Shown in pieces: positions 15,475 through 24,300 of a DNA stretch of 27,872 bases (position 1 is the stretch's first letter; every line of letters begins with the position of its first letter). The position numbers and the translations under genes are program-made. The stretch comes from JAGGYK01 sp034716155 (GTDB taxonomy: Bacteria > Desulfobacterota > Desulfomonilia > UBA1062): positions 1-27,872 of the forward strand of contig JAYEFR010000015.1 in NCBI GenBank assembly GCA_034716155.1. The letters run 5' to 3'. The notes under the pieces are model-generated. The model was not told the origin of the DNA. It was given only the letters and a program-made list of their open reading frames with translations, and made no database searches.

Positions 15475-16732
15475 ATTTTTGATCCAAGGGGGGATACCTC
15501 TAAAAGGAGAGGTGAAGATATCAGGGGCTAAAAATGCAGCGCTGCCTGTACTATGCTCTTCCATACTTGCTGAAAGAAGGTGCAGATATTTCAATGTACC
15601 AAACCTCAAAGACATCTCCACTATAATAAAGGTTCTTGAGACCCTGGGGGCCAAGGTCTCAAGAGATCATGATAATACAATTATTGTAGACCCCTCACAG
15701 ATTACTTCATATGAGGCGCCATATAATCTGGTAAAGACTATGAGGGCTTCTATCCTTGTATTGGGCCCCCTAGTAGCTAAATACAAGAGGGCCAAGGTCT
15801 CTTTACCTGGAGGTTGTGCCATAGGTGTTCGACCCATAGATCAGCATCTTAAAGGCCTTGAGAAAATGGGTGCCCAAATAGAGATGTCTCATGGTTATGT
15901 GCTTGCATCCACAAAGGGTCTTAAAGGCGCACGGATAATATTTGACAAACCCACTGTAGGGGGAACGGAAAACATCATGATGGCCGCAACTATGGCAGAG
16001 GGCACAACTCGCATAGAAGGGGCGGCAAAAGAGCCGGAGATTGCAGATCTCGCAGATGCCCTAAGCAGGATGGGAGCCAAAATAAAGGGCGCAGGGGGGG
16101 CTACCATAACTATAGAAGGGGTGAAGAGACTTGATGGCGCCACCCATACAATAATACCGGACAGGATAGAAGCCGGCACATTTATGGTTGCAGCAGCTAT
16201 TACCAGAGGCACACTCATAATAAAAGGGGTACGGCCTGAGCATAGCAAGACTTTTATGGAAAAGCTTGAGGGCATGGGTGTAGTAATAGAGAAGATAGAT
16301 GCTGACACCATCTTGGTAGATGGAAGGAATGGGATCAAACCCATAGACGTGGAAACAGCACCGTTTCCTGGATTCCCGACGGATATGCAGGCCCAGATTA
16401 TGGCTTTAGCATGCATAGCAGATGGCGTATCTTCTATTACAGAAAATATCTTTGAAAATCGTTTTATGCATGTCCCTGAACTTATGAGGATGGGTGCTGA
16501 TATCGAGGAAAAGGGAAGGACTGTATTGGTAAGAGGGGTAGACAGACTCCAGGGTGCAATTGTTATGGCTACAGATTTGAGGGCATCAGCAAGTCTGGTT
16601 TTGGCTGCCCTCAATGCGGAAAATACCACGGAGATAAGACGTATTTATCATCTGGACAGGGGGTATGAAAACATAGATGATAAATTATCAAGCCTGGGGG
16701 TAAGGATTGAAAGAAAAAGGGGTGGTCTATGA
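15467..16732 (+). CDS. murA: UDP-N-acetylglucosamine 1-carboxyvinyltransferase MurA
   Basis: First committed step of peptidoglycan synthesis: transfer of enolpyruvate from PEP to UDP-GlcNAc in the cytoplasm. I place the start at GTG 15467 because GGAG at 15455-15458 is eight bases upstream and this gives 421 residues, near the usual 419. The alternative TTG at 15449 would add six residues. With the GTG start the substrate-binding Lys22-Asn23 (GAKNAALP) and the active-site cysteine at 117 (LPGGCAIGVRPID) fall at almost the standard positions. Cysteine rather than aspartate there predicts fosfomycin sensitivity (family knowledge). The gene overlaps prmC and ends in an ATGA overlap with hisD. 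Confidence 0.96.
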   Translation: MDRFLIQGGIPLKGEVKISGAKNAALPVLCSSILAERRCRYFNVPNLKDISTIIKVLETLGAKVSRDHDNTIIVDPSQITSYEAPYNLVKTMRASILVLGPLVAKYKRAKVSLPGGCAIGVRPIDQHLKGLEKMGAQIEMSHGYVLASTKGLKGARIIFDKPTVGGTENIMMAATMAEGTTRIEGAAKEPEIADLADALSRMGAKIKGAGGATITIEGVKRLDGATHTIIPDRIEAGTFMVAAAITRGTLIIKGVRPEHSKTFMEKLEGMGVVIEKIDADTILVDGRNGIKPIDVETAPFPGFPTDMQAQIMALACIADGVSSITENIFENRFMHVPELMRMGADIEEKGRTVLVRGVDRLQGAIVMATDLRASASLVLAALNAENTTEIRRIYHLDRGYENIDDKLSSLGVRIERKRGGL

Positions 16733-18021
16733 TAAGGACCGTATTCACCAGTAAAAAAGGCTGGGAAGATAAGATATTCGGGATAATAGATCGCTCGAAA
16801 TTAATCCCTCCTGATATTGACCTAAAGGTAAGGGAGATTATTGATAGGGTAAAGACCCAACGAGATAAGGCCCTTTTTGAGTATACATCAGCGTTCGATG
16901 GTTTTGATCCTGAAGATAAATCTATTGTGATAGAGGAAGGCGAAATATCATCTGCCTTGTCAAAGGTAGACCCTAAGCTTACCGCAGCGTTAAAGGAGGC
17001 AGCAAGCAGGATAGATGCCTTTCATCACCAGCAGATTCAGCACTCCTGGACAACCACAGATTCAGAGGGGACAATCCTTGGCCAAAGGATTACCCCAATA
17101 GAAAGGGTTGGAGTGTATATACCTGGTGGCAAGAACGCATTTCCGTCTACAATGTTGATGAATGTAATCCCGGCGAAGATAGCAGGGGTAAAAGATATAA
17201 TAGTTGTTACTCCAACCCCTGAGGGGAAGGTAAATCAGGTATTACTCGTTGCTGCCCATATAGCAGGGATAAAAAGGATCTATCGAATCGGCGGTGCCCA
17301 GGCTATAGCTGCACTCGCATATGGGACAGAGACAATACCAAAGGTAGACAAGATCGTAGGCCCTGGGAATGTGTATGTAAACCATGCAAAAAGGCTGGTA
17401 CACTCTATAGTGGGGATAGATCTGGCGGCAGGTCCTTCGGAGGTCCTTATTATCGCAGACAGTGGAGCAAAAAAACACATAATAGCAATGGATCTCCTCT
17501 CACAGGCGGAACATGACCCCATGGCATCAGCCATACTTTTGACGCCAGACAAGTCTCTGGCAAGGGATGTACTAAACCAACTACATATAGAGGTGAGATC
17601 TCTACCCAGGAAAGAAATCATAAAACAATCACTAAACAATCATGGGCTATGTGTGATCACTAAAGATATAGATGAAGCGATTAAGATATCAAATCGTATT
17701 GCCCCTGAACACGTAGAGCTTATGGCGGAAGATGCCCATAAGTATCTCGACAGGATAGAAAATGCAGGGGCCATATTTTTAGGCTATTACACCTCTGAGG
17801 TCCTCGGCGATTATATCGCCGGGCCAAATCATACCTTACCGACGAGTGCTACATCAAGATTCTCTTCTCCTTTAGGGGTGTATGACTTCTTTAAGAGATC
17901 TTCGGTTATAGGGTTTTCAAAAAAGGCCCTTATGCGGCTCGGGCCTATGGCTGTACAAATAGCACGGGCTGAGGAGCTTGAGGCACATGCGAAATCTGTG
18001 GGATATCGCCTTAAAGGATAG
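16729..18021 (+). CDS. hisD: Histidinol dehydrogenase
   Basis: A 430-residue HisD, which oxidises L-histidinol to L-histidine in two NAD-dependent steps. The zinc ligands are Gln259 and His262 (LSQAEHDP), Asp361 (VLGDYIAGPNHTLPT) and His420 (LEAHAKSVGYR); the catalytic pair is Glu327-His328 (APEHVELM). The signature segment IVGPGNVYVNHAKRLV is intact. It is the only histidine-pathway gene in view, joined to murA by a four-base overlap, an arrangement known in related genomes where hisG and hisD follow murA; here hisG is missing from the site. The 3' end overlaps the next gene by 35 bases. Confidence 0.96.
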   Translation: MIRTVFTSKKGWEDKIFGIIDRSKLIPPDIDLKVREIIDRVKTQRDKALFEYTSAFDGFDPEDKSIVIEEGEISSALSKVDPKLTAALKEAASRIDAFHHQQIQHSWTTTDSEGTILGQRITPIERVGVYIPGGKNAFPSTMLMNVIPAKIAGVKDIIVVTPTPEGKVNQVLLVAAHIAGIKRIYRIGGAQAIAALAYGTETIPKVDKIVGPGNVYVNHAKRLVHSIVGIDLAAGPSEVLIIADSGAKKHIIAMDLLSQAEHDPMASAILLTPDKSLARDVLNQLHIEVRSLPRKEIIKQSLNNHGLCVITKDIDEAIKISNRIAPEHVELMAEDAHKYLDRIENAGAIFLGYYTSEVLGDYIAGPNHTLPTSATSRFSSPLGVYDFFKRSSVIGFSKKALMRLGPMAVQIARAEELEAHAKSVGYRLKG

Positions 18022-19408
18022 CATTCTCTCAAGGATATCAGAATTCTTTAATAGTAATACATATCTCGTAGGTGGTTGTGTGCGTGATATGGTAATGGAC
18101 AGACCACCAAAGGACTATGACATTGTCACCTTTGGTGATGTCTGGGGCCTTGCACAAAAGGTGGCAGCCGATTTTGGGGTAAAGGCATTCTGGATGGATG
18201 AATCCAGACAAATAGCCCGTATAGCCCTACCGGATCTATCTGCATTAATAGATGTATCTGCACCTAAAGGGCCGGATATAGTCTCAGATCTTAAGTGTCG
18301 CGATATAACCATAAATGCCATGGCATTAAATCTCTTAAACAAAGAGTTTATAGATCCCCATGAAGGGTCGGAGGATTTGAAGGCAGGGATTATCCGGATA
18401 ATATCAGAGGAAAGCATAATATCCGACCCGCTAAGGATATTAAGGTGTCTGAGGTTTGCCGCAGAGCTTTGCTTTGATATAGATAGGCACACCTCCTCAC
18501 TTCTCAAAAGATATGTCCAAAACCTTGGGCTGGTGTCTAAAGAGAGGATAAAACAAGAATTTATGTCTGCCCTCAATTGTTCAAATGGATCGAGGGTGTT
18601 TTATCTCATGGATGAGATTGGTCTGATAGATATATTATTCCCACAGTACAAGGGTTCCCATGGAATGGACCAGGGTAGACATCACAGGTGGCCATTACTT
18701 AAGCATGTCCTGCTTACCACCGCAGAGATCGATGGGCTTATAGAAAACAGGGAAGAATATCTCCCTGGTATTGGTGATTATCTTTTTGAGGAGATTGAAT
18801 ATGGTATTACTAAAGCAGGGTTATTGAGGCTTGCTGCATTCTTGCATGATATAGGTAAACCTAAGGCCAGGGTAACGGATGAATATGGGCATGTACATTT
18901 TTATGGCCATGCCCGTGTAGGGGCCAAGATAGCATCTCATATATGTAAGGGCCTTAGATTTTCCAACAATGCCGTCCGGACTGTAGAAAGGATTATTGCA
19001 TCCCATATGCGATTACTGGAACTGGCCTGCCAGGGTAATCCGTCCCGGCCTACAGACAGGGCCATTTATCGCTTATTATCAGAGGTAAAAGGGGGGGTGC
19101 CTGAGATGCTAATCCATGCTATGGCAGATGCCACGGCAACAGGAAAAGACCCTAATTACATTGGATCAAGGCCAAGTATAGAGGCTATAGTCTCTAAGGT
19201 CTGGACCTATTATATCAATGTATTCAAAACAAAAAAGATATCCCCACTCATCAATGGCCATGATGTAATGAAAACCCTGAGTTGTCAGCCCGGGCCTCAT
19301 GTTGGCAGATATCTTAAGATGATAGAGCAGGCAAGGGCTGAGGGGAGCATATCATCAAGGGACGATGCTATCCGCTATCTTCTGAGGGTAAAAGACGTGA
19401 ATCTATAG
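17987..19408 (+). CDS. tRNA nucleotidyltransferase (CCA/A-adding type) with HD domain
   Basis: A 473-residue class II nucleotidyltransferase. The head domain has the signature LVGGCVRD at about 27-34 and the metal-binding DYD at 43-45 (PKDYDIVTFG). The RDITINAMA motif follows at 105-113, and the SDPLRILRCLRFAAEL neck motif at 146-161. An HD phosphohydrolase domain covers about 235-350, with HD at 287-288 (FLHDIGKPKARV). The family adds CCA, or only the terminal A, to tRNA 3' ends; poly(A) polymerase is related, but the HD domain and length favour the tRNA enzyme. ATG 17987 is preferred over TTG 17978; GAGGAG at 17971-17976 and GAGG at 17980-17983 lie upstream. It overlaps hisD by 35 bases, implying coupling. 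Confidence 0.88.
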   Translation: MRNLWDIALKDSILSRISEFFNSNTYLVGGCVRDMVMDRPPKDYDIVTFGDVWGLAQKVAADFGVKAFWMDESRQIARIALPDLSALIDVSAPKGPDIVSDLKCRDITINAMALNLLNKEFIDPHEGSEDLKAGIIRIISEESIISDPLRILRCLRFAAELCFDIDRHTSSLLKRYVQNLGLVSKERIKQEFMSALNCSNGSRVFYLMDEIGLIDILFPQYKGSHGMDQGRHHRWPLLKHVLLTTAEIDGLIENREEYLPGIGDYLFEEIEYGITKAGLLRLAAFLHDIGKPKARVTDEYGHVHFYGHARVGAKIASHICKGLRFSNNAVRTVERIIASHMRLLELACQGNPSRPTDRAIYRLLSEVKGGVPEMLIHAMADATATGKDPNYIGSRPSIEAIVSKVWTYYINVFKTKKISPLINGHDVMKTLSCQPGPHVGRYLKMIEQARAEGSISSRDDAIRYLLRVKDVNL

Positions 19409-19412
19409 GTGG

Positions 19413-19461
19413 CCTTTATATGAGAAATATTTGGCAGGGATCAGGGGCCGGGGATCAGAGG
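19413..19461 (+). repeat. Dispersed repeat family, copy 2 (GGGG-type)
   Basis: Begins CTTTATATGAGAA, a variant of the family end GTTTATATGAAAA, and continues to CAGGGATCAGGGGCCGGGG and ATCAGAGGC. The last part is nearly identical to the minus-strand copy at 976-996. It starts only a few bases after the nucleotidyltransferase stop codon. Confidence 0.6.
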
Positions 19462-19546
19462 CTAGGGTTTTATTTTGAGATGAAGGAAGATGGGGAAATG
19501 AGATATTGTTTTCATGCTTCGTTGTGAGAGTGGATCGCTCATGCTG

Positions 19547-19640
19547 GTTTATATGAAAAATAGTTATCAGTGGTCTGTGATCAGTGATATATTGGAAGGT
19601 GATCATCCTTTACAACGGACTACGGACTACTGACAAGTAT
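19547..19640 (+). repeat. Dispersed repeat family, copy 3 (full length)
   Basis: Starts GTTTATATGAAAA, then TCAGTGGTCTGTGATCAGT, a core ATATTGGAAGGTGATCATCC, and ACAACGGACTACGGACTACT ending TGACAAGTAT. The whole unit matches the inverse copy at 26496-26594 with few differences. The TCAGT and ACTGA portions at the two sides are complementary, so the unit could fold into an imperfect hairpin. Confidence 0.75.
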
Positions 19641-19837
19641 AAGCACAGAACTAAAAGACTACTCATGGCTAAATATATTTTCACCCTTGGTTGAGCCTTT
19701 CCTTGCAGGCATGCTGGTTTAAAAAATATTGCTTTGGCTAAACGCTTACTATCCGGGGCAAACCATTATTTTAGCATAGAGGGCGGACATTTTTTTGGTT
19801 GTTTTTTTTGGTAAGGATTTTTGGTATAAGGTGAGAC

Positions 19838-20437
19838 ATGAAAGTAGACTCCTGGATGGTAGCAGATGTAATTACTATAAAGCCGGAAGCAGGCATTAGA
19901 AATGCTCTCATGTTGATGAAAAAACACTCTGTTCGTCATTTGCCCGTGTTAGAAAAAGGTGTCTTTGTCGGCTTGGTGACCCTGGGGGACCTGAAACAGG
20001 CGATATTAGCATCCATGATCGAGCAAATGAAGGTAAAGGATGTGATGATCCAAAATCCTTATACCATTACTCAAAATACAAGCCTGGAGAAGGCTGCCCG
20101 TATAATCTATGAGAAGAATATAGGTTGTCTCCCTGTTTTCCATAATGGTGGTCTTGTTGGGATTATTACAGTCAATGATATATTAAGGGCCTTTATTGAG
20201 GTAATGGGGGTTCTAAAGGAAGGCTCCAGGATAGATGTTGTCCTCAAACATGTGAGTGGATCATTAGATGAAGTTATATCCATTATAGAATCCAAAGGTG
20301 GATTTATTATAAGCGTGGGAATGTCCATTAATGGAGAAGACACAATTCATCACTTCAGGATATCCGGAGGAGATACATCAAATATTGCTCAAGAGTTAGT
20401 CAGTCTTGGGTACAAAAATGTTAAGGTAATTGAATAG
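19838..20437 (+). CDS. CBS-pair and ACT domain protein (AcuB-like)
   Basis: The 199-residue protein has two CBS domains at about 5-58 and 62-118, each with the usual ending LVGLVTLGDL or LVGIITVNDI. A C-terminal segment of about 75 residues (GSLDEVISIIESKGGFIISV onward) has ACT-like beta-alpha-beta-beta layout. CBS pairs bind adenosine nucleotides and ACT domains often bind amino acids, so a sensor or regulatory subunit is likely, but no partner enzyme is encoded next to it. AcuB-like proteins were named for acetoin use; nothing here supports that role. The start ATG at 19838 has AAGGTGAG at 19828-19835. Its 3' end overlaps the convergent DUF167 gene by 17 bases. Confidence 0.85.
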   Translation: MKVDSWMVADVITIKPEAGIRNALMLMKKHSVRHLPVLEKGVFVGLVTLGDLKQAILASMIEQMKVKDVMIQNPYTITQNTSLEKAARIIYEKNIGCLPVFHNGGLVGIITVNDILRAFIEVMGVLKEGSRIDVVLKHVSGSLDEVISIIESKGGFIISVGMSINGEDTIHHFRISGGDTSNIAQELVSLGYKNVKVIE

Positions 20438-20723
20438 GATCTAGCCCCAATGCAACCATGACATCTGTTGGGGGTGTATCTTTTATGGATATCACCTTTA
20501 TCCTGGCCTTCTGGCCACTTATGATAGAAATCTTAGATTTTGCAACCTTTAGACACTTTGACAGAAGTTTAATCAGGGCCTTATTTGCCTTGCCTTCTAC
20601 AGGGGGAGAGCTTAGGCGGATTTCCAGATAATCCCCCTTGACACCCTCTATACGATCCCTGCCGGCATTTGGGTGGACCTTGCATGTAACAAGCGTATCG
20701 CTGGTTTGTCTCTGGATCCACAT
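20421..20723 (-). CDS. DUF167 (YggU-like) protein
   Basis: A 100-residue protein with the DUF167 hallmarks: VTCKVHPNAGRDRIEGV near the start, EIRLSSPPVEGKANKALIKL in the middle, and a SGQKARIKVISI strand. The family is small, cytoplasmic and widespread, with no settled function. It lies 13 bases after the yggT-like gene in the same direction, an association seen in many bacteria. It converges on the CBS-ACT gene with 17 overlapping bases. Confidence 0.9.
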   Translation of the reverse strand: MWIQRQTSDTLVTCKVHPNAGRDRIEGVKGDYLEIRLSSPPVEGKANKALIKLLSKCLKVAKSKISIISGQKARIKVISIKDTPPTDVMVALGLDPIQLP

Positions 20724-20736
20724 TTGTTATCCCGTA

Positions 20737-21048
20737 TTAAAATCCCATCTTCATATGCAATCCAGTATCAATTAATGACCTTGCAAGGGCAGTATCAAGA
20801 AATATAATGACAGCAATGACAACTATAGGAGACAAATCAAACCCGCCTAGTCTCAAAAAAGGAAGCCGTCTTCTAAACCATCCCAGCGCAGGCTCAGTTA
20901 CACTATAAAGGAATCTTACTATGGGATTATATGGGTCAGGATTGACCCATGTAATAAGTGCGCCTATGATTACAATCCACATGTACAGATTGAGCAGGAC
21001 ATGTAATACTTGACCCAAGGCTATTAATATATTTGCAACTGCGAACAT
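20737..21048 (-). CDS. YggT family membrane protein
   Basis: The 103-residue product has two YggT-type membrane regions. The motif ITWVNPDPYNPIVRFLYSVTEPALGWFRR at about 33-61 is the family signature between them, and DLSPIVVIAVIIFL begins the second. YggT proteins are linked to cell division or osmotic shock resistance in different bacteria; the molecular role is unsettled. A perfect AAGGAGG ribosome binding site (21060-21054 on the minus strand) sits five bases before the ATG. First gene of a yggT-DUF167 unit. Confidence 0.92.
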   Translation of the reverse strand: MFAVANILIALGQVLHVLLNLYMWIVIIGALITWVNPDPYNPIVRFLYSVTEPALGWFRRRLPFLRLGGFDLSPIVVIAVIIFLDTALARSLIDTGLHMKMGF

Positions 21049-21360
21049 TTAAACCTCCTTATAAAGATCCTTTCATTTATTGCTTATTTTGACACAGTAT
21101 TTCAAGGACTTTTTATCCCTGCAACGACACCTAGCACTTTTGGCACAATATATGACACAAATTGGGTAATTATAACACGACACATTGATTGAAGTAATGG
21201 AGTATTGAGAAAATGATGGGCGGTTGCCATTGTTTTGTGTGTGCAATTTTGCATCTAGAGGGGTGGCTTTTGAACTTCGAGTACTCCAACATTCCATTAC
21301 TCCATAAAACCGTACACAAGAGAGTTGATATATCCTAGAAGCTTTGATAAACCATAAGGC
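21049..21360. other. Divergent intergenic region between yggT and smc
   Basis: 312 bases with no supported gene. It must carry start signals for both the minus-strand yggT unit and smc, but I see no strong promoter pair. A TATAAC at 21171-21176 lacks a well-spaced -35. The region holds an imperfect inverted repeat built on GTAATGGAGTA (21193-21205 against 21281-21306). Confidence 0.5.
21193..21306. repeat. Imperfect inverted repeat with TAATGGAGTA units
   Basis: AGTAATGGAGTATTG at 21193-21207 is partly complementary to GTACTCCAACATTCCATTACTCCA at 21281-21304. The second arm itself contains two related units (TACTCC and TTACTCC). The spacer is about 74 bases. Confidence 0.45.
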
Positions 21361-24300
21361 GTGAGATTAGAGCGGATAGAGATTCACGGTTTTAAATCAC
21401 TGGCAAAGAAGACAGAGCTGACCTTTCCAGGGATGATTACCTGTATTGCCGGCCCAAACGGATGCGGCAAGAGCAACATAGCCGATGCTATAAGATGGGT
21501 ACTTGGAGAACAATCACCGAAATCTTTAAGGGCTGCTACTATGGAGGATGTGATATTTTCCGGAACGCAAGAGATATCTCCCTCTGGTATGGCCAGTGTT
21601 AATCTGGAGTTTGTTCGAGATGGTGGGTATTTTCCTAAATCGCTTGACGGGTTTAATGAGATCTCTATATCCAGAAAGCTTTATAGAACGGGAGAAAGTC
21701 TCTATACCCTAAATGGCCTCAAGTGCAGATTAAAGGATATCATGGATATATTTCTGGATACAGGCCTAGGTAGAAATGGGTATGCCATAATAGAGCAGGG
21801 CAAGATTGAGGATATTGTCCAGGCAAGCCCTCAGGATATAAGGGCCCTTATAGAAGAAGCAGCAGGGATAAGCAAATTTCGAATGAAGAAAACAGAGGCC
21901 ATTAAGAGGTTAGAGAAAACAACATATAATCTTGAAAGGATAAGAGATCTTTTAGGGGAGATCTCTAAGCAGAGAGACACCTTGAAATCTCATGCTGGAA
22001 AGGCAAAAAGGTATCAAGCCCTACGAAAAGAGGCAAATGAGTTTACGCGATTGTTATGGAGCCATGAAGGAAGAGAGATCAAGAAACAAATGGATGGTTT
22101 TGTCAGGGATGAAGCCGGTATAAATGCCCAGATAAAGATAAAGGAAGATAAGATAGGAACCGCTGCGGGGCGATTGGAAAGATTGAGAAGTGAAGCAGAG
22201 GGAAAGAAGCAAGAAATAGAGAGGCTATCAAATGCCTTACGCCAGGCAAAATCCACGCTTGAGATTACACAAAGAGATATAGTGGCCTGGCAAACCAGAT
22301 TAAAGGATCTTCAATCTACACGGGACATGTTAGATTCAAGATTAGATCATAGCAGAAGATATATTACAGATATAAAAAAGCAGACCTCGGAAGCCGAAGC
22401 AGCCTTATCCATGATAGAAGATAAGATATCTTATCTTGAAAAGGGAATTGACAAGGTGCGGCATTCTCTTAAGGGGTTAAGGTCCAAGCATGATGAGATA
22501 TCAAAATCTTACGAACAGGAAAGGACGAAACTATTTGACTTAATAGGTCATACCAGGGCCATAGACCAGCGTATTGTCTCCATTAAACAAAGGGGGGGCG
22601 AGATCAATTCAAATATAAAGGCCAGGAGGAAGGAATTAGAAGATGCAACAATAAAGAGGTTATCCTTAAAGAAAGAGGCCGGATTGATAGAAGATGAGAT
22701 AGTTCATCTAGAGGAGTGTATGGAGGATATCTCAGAGAGCCAATGTAAACTCAATAAAGAAAAGGAGGAGCTTAAAGCCCTGGTTGGGCAAGAATCCAAT
22801 GAGCTTTTTAAGATAGAGCAGGAATATTCTGCAATAAATGATAAGATTGCATTCCTTGAAGGTATTATACATCCAACACAATCCGTAAATAGAGATAAAG
22901 CCGCTATTGGTAATAGCTTAAAGAAGGTCTCGGATATAATTCGAGTAAAGGCTGGTTTTGAAGAAGCTGTGGGAAGATCTCTGGGAGACTTCATGGATTA
23001 TGTAATAATAACTGATTATACGCAGGCCCTTAATGCTATTGATAAAGACATATACCCTGGATTTATTCCCATTCATCCTTACATAGGCACTGGTAAATCG
23101 CCTGGAATACCAAGGGACAAAGGGGTGCTAGGGCAGTTAAGGTCTTTCATTGAAGTGCGTAAAGATTTTAGTGATGTGGCAGATGTACTCACGGACGGTA
23201 TGCTGGTTGTAGAAGATATAGATGCTGCCTTAGGTATCTGGCACAAGAAAGAGTATTTATCCAACATGGTCACAAAAGATGGGATGGTCTTAGAAAAGAC
23301 AGGGGTGATAAGGACTGCTTCAAATAATACAAAGTATGTGGAGGTGTTAAAGGCAAAGGCCGAGAAGGAGGCCCTTGTTAAAGATAAGGATACACTCTCA
23401 TTAAAGGTAAAAGGCATCAAGGAAAAAATTGAAGATAAAGAGACAAAGATGGCAGGCCTTCGCTCCGGAATTCAGGCATTACAAGAGGAGGTAACGCAAA
23501 AAGATACGCAGTTGAATATACTAAGGAACAAAATTGTTGGCCTCCAGGGTCAGATAGATCGCAAGAATGATAAAATAACAGCCTTTGATAAAGACATAGA
23601 TATGTGGTCAGGGTTGAAAGAACGGCTCGATAGAGACCTAATAGATGCCAGAGGCAGGAAGGACGATATTGATTGCAAGATAGAGGGGAGGCAGGGTCGA
23701 GTTAAAGATCTGGAGAAAAGCAAAGAAGATGTGATGCTCCTTATTGATGAGAAGAATAATGACCTTCAAGAAGATATGGCGGCTATTCAGGAATTAAAGA
23801 TATCATCAGCATCGAAAAATGAGCGGCTGAATAAATTAAACGAGCAACTGAGAAAAGAGAAGGCCACCATTAAAGATGATGAAGAGAGATTAATTGATAT
23901 TGATAAAAATGAAGATGAAATAGAAGAAGCAATATCCATCCGCAATGCTACTATAGAAAAGACTCATATTGAGATCAAGGAATTGGAAGGCCGGTATAAT
24001 TCCATTTTATCTGAACACAATAAGATTTTAGAAGGGGTAGCCACGCTGGATAGCATTATATCCTCATTGGAGAAAGAATTATCTATCCTGGAAAGAAAAC
24101 TGGATGAAATTGTTCTTAAATATAGGCAGCAGGAGATTGCCTTTAACATGGTACTTAAAAGGATAAAGGCCAGGTTTGGTGGAGATAGCTCTCCTGTTCC
24201 AGACGAGTTTGATCCTGATAGTGCCGAACGTAAGATTGTTAGTCTTCAGGCTAGGATTGAAAGGATGGGGCAAATAAATTTTACCTCGATCGAGGGCTAT

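Larger units (their letters stand above)
19409..19837. other. Repeat-rich intergenic region
   Basis: These 429 bases hold no convincing gene on either strand. They contain two members of a dispersed repeat family (19413-19461 and 19547-19640), a 12-base direct repeat CATGCTGGTTTA at 19540-19551 and 19710-19721, and a T-rich stretch (about 19788-19825) just before the next gene. No clear intrinsic terminator or standard promoter could be picked out. Confidence 0.6.

Noticed and set aside
15895..16629. 244-codon antisense open frame opposite murA
   Set aside because: A shadow of the strongly conserved murA gene; the product is low-complexity and has no recognisable domain.
19701..19780. Possible cyclic-di-GMP (GEMM) riboswitch upstream of the CBS-ACT gene, prompted by GGGGCAAACCAT
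   Set aside because: Only the short GGCAAACC string fits; the following conserved GACGCAAAGC-like and receptor parts are absent.
21140..21157. Sigma-54-like promoter (TTGGCACA) in the yggT-smc spacer
   Set aside because: The GC at the -12 element is missing (sequence there is ATGAC), so it does not meet the consensus.
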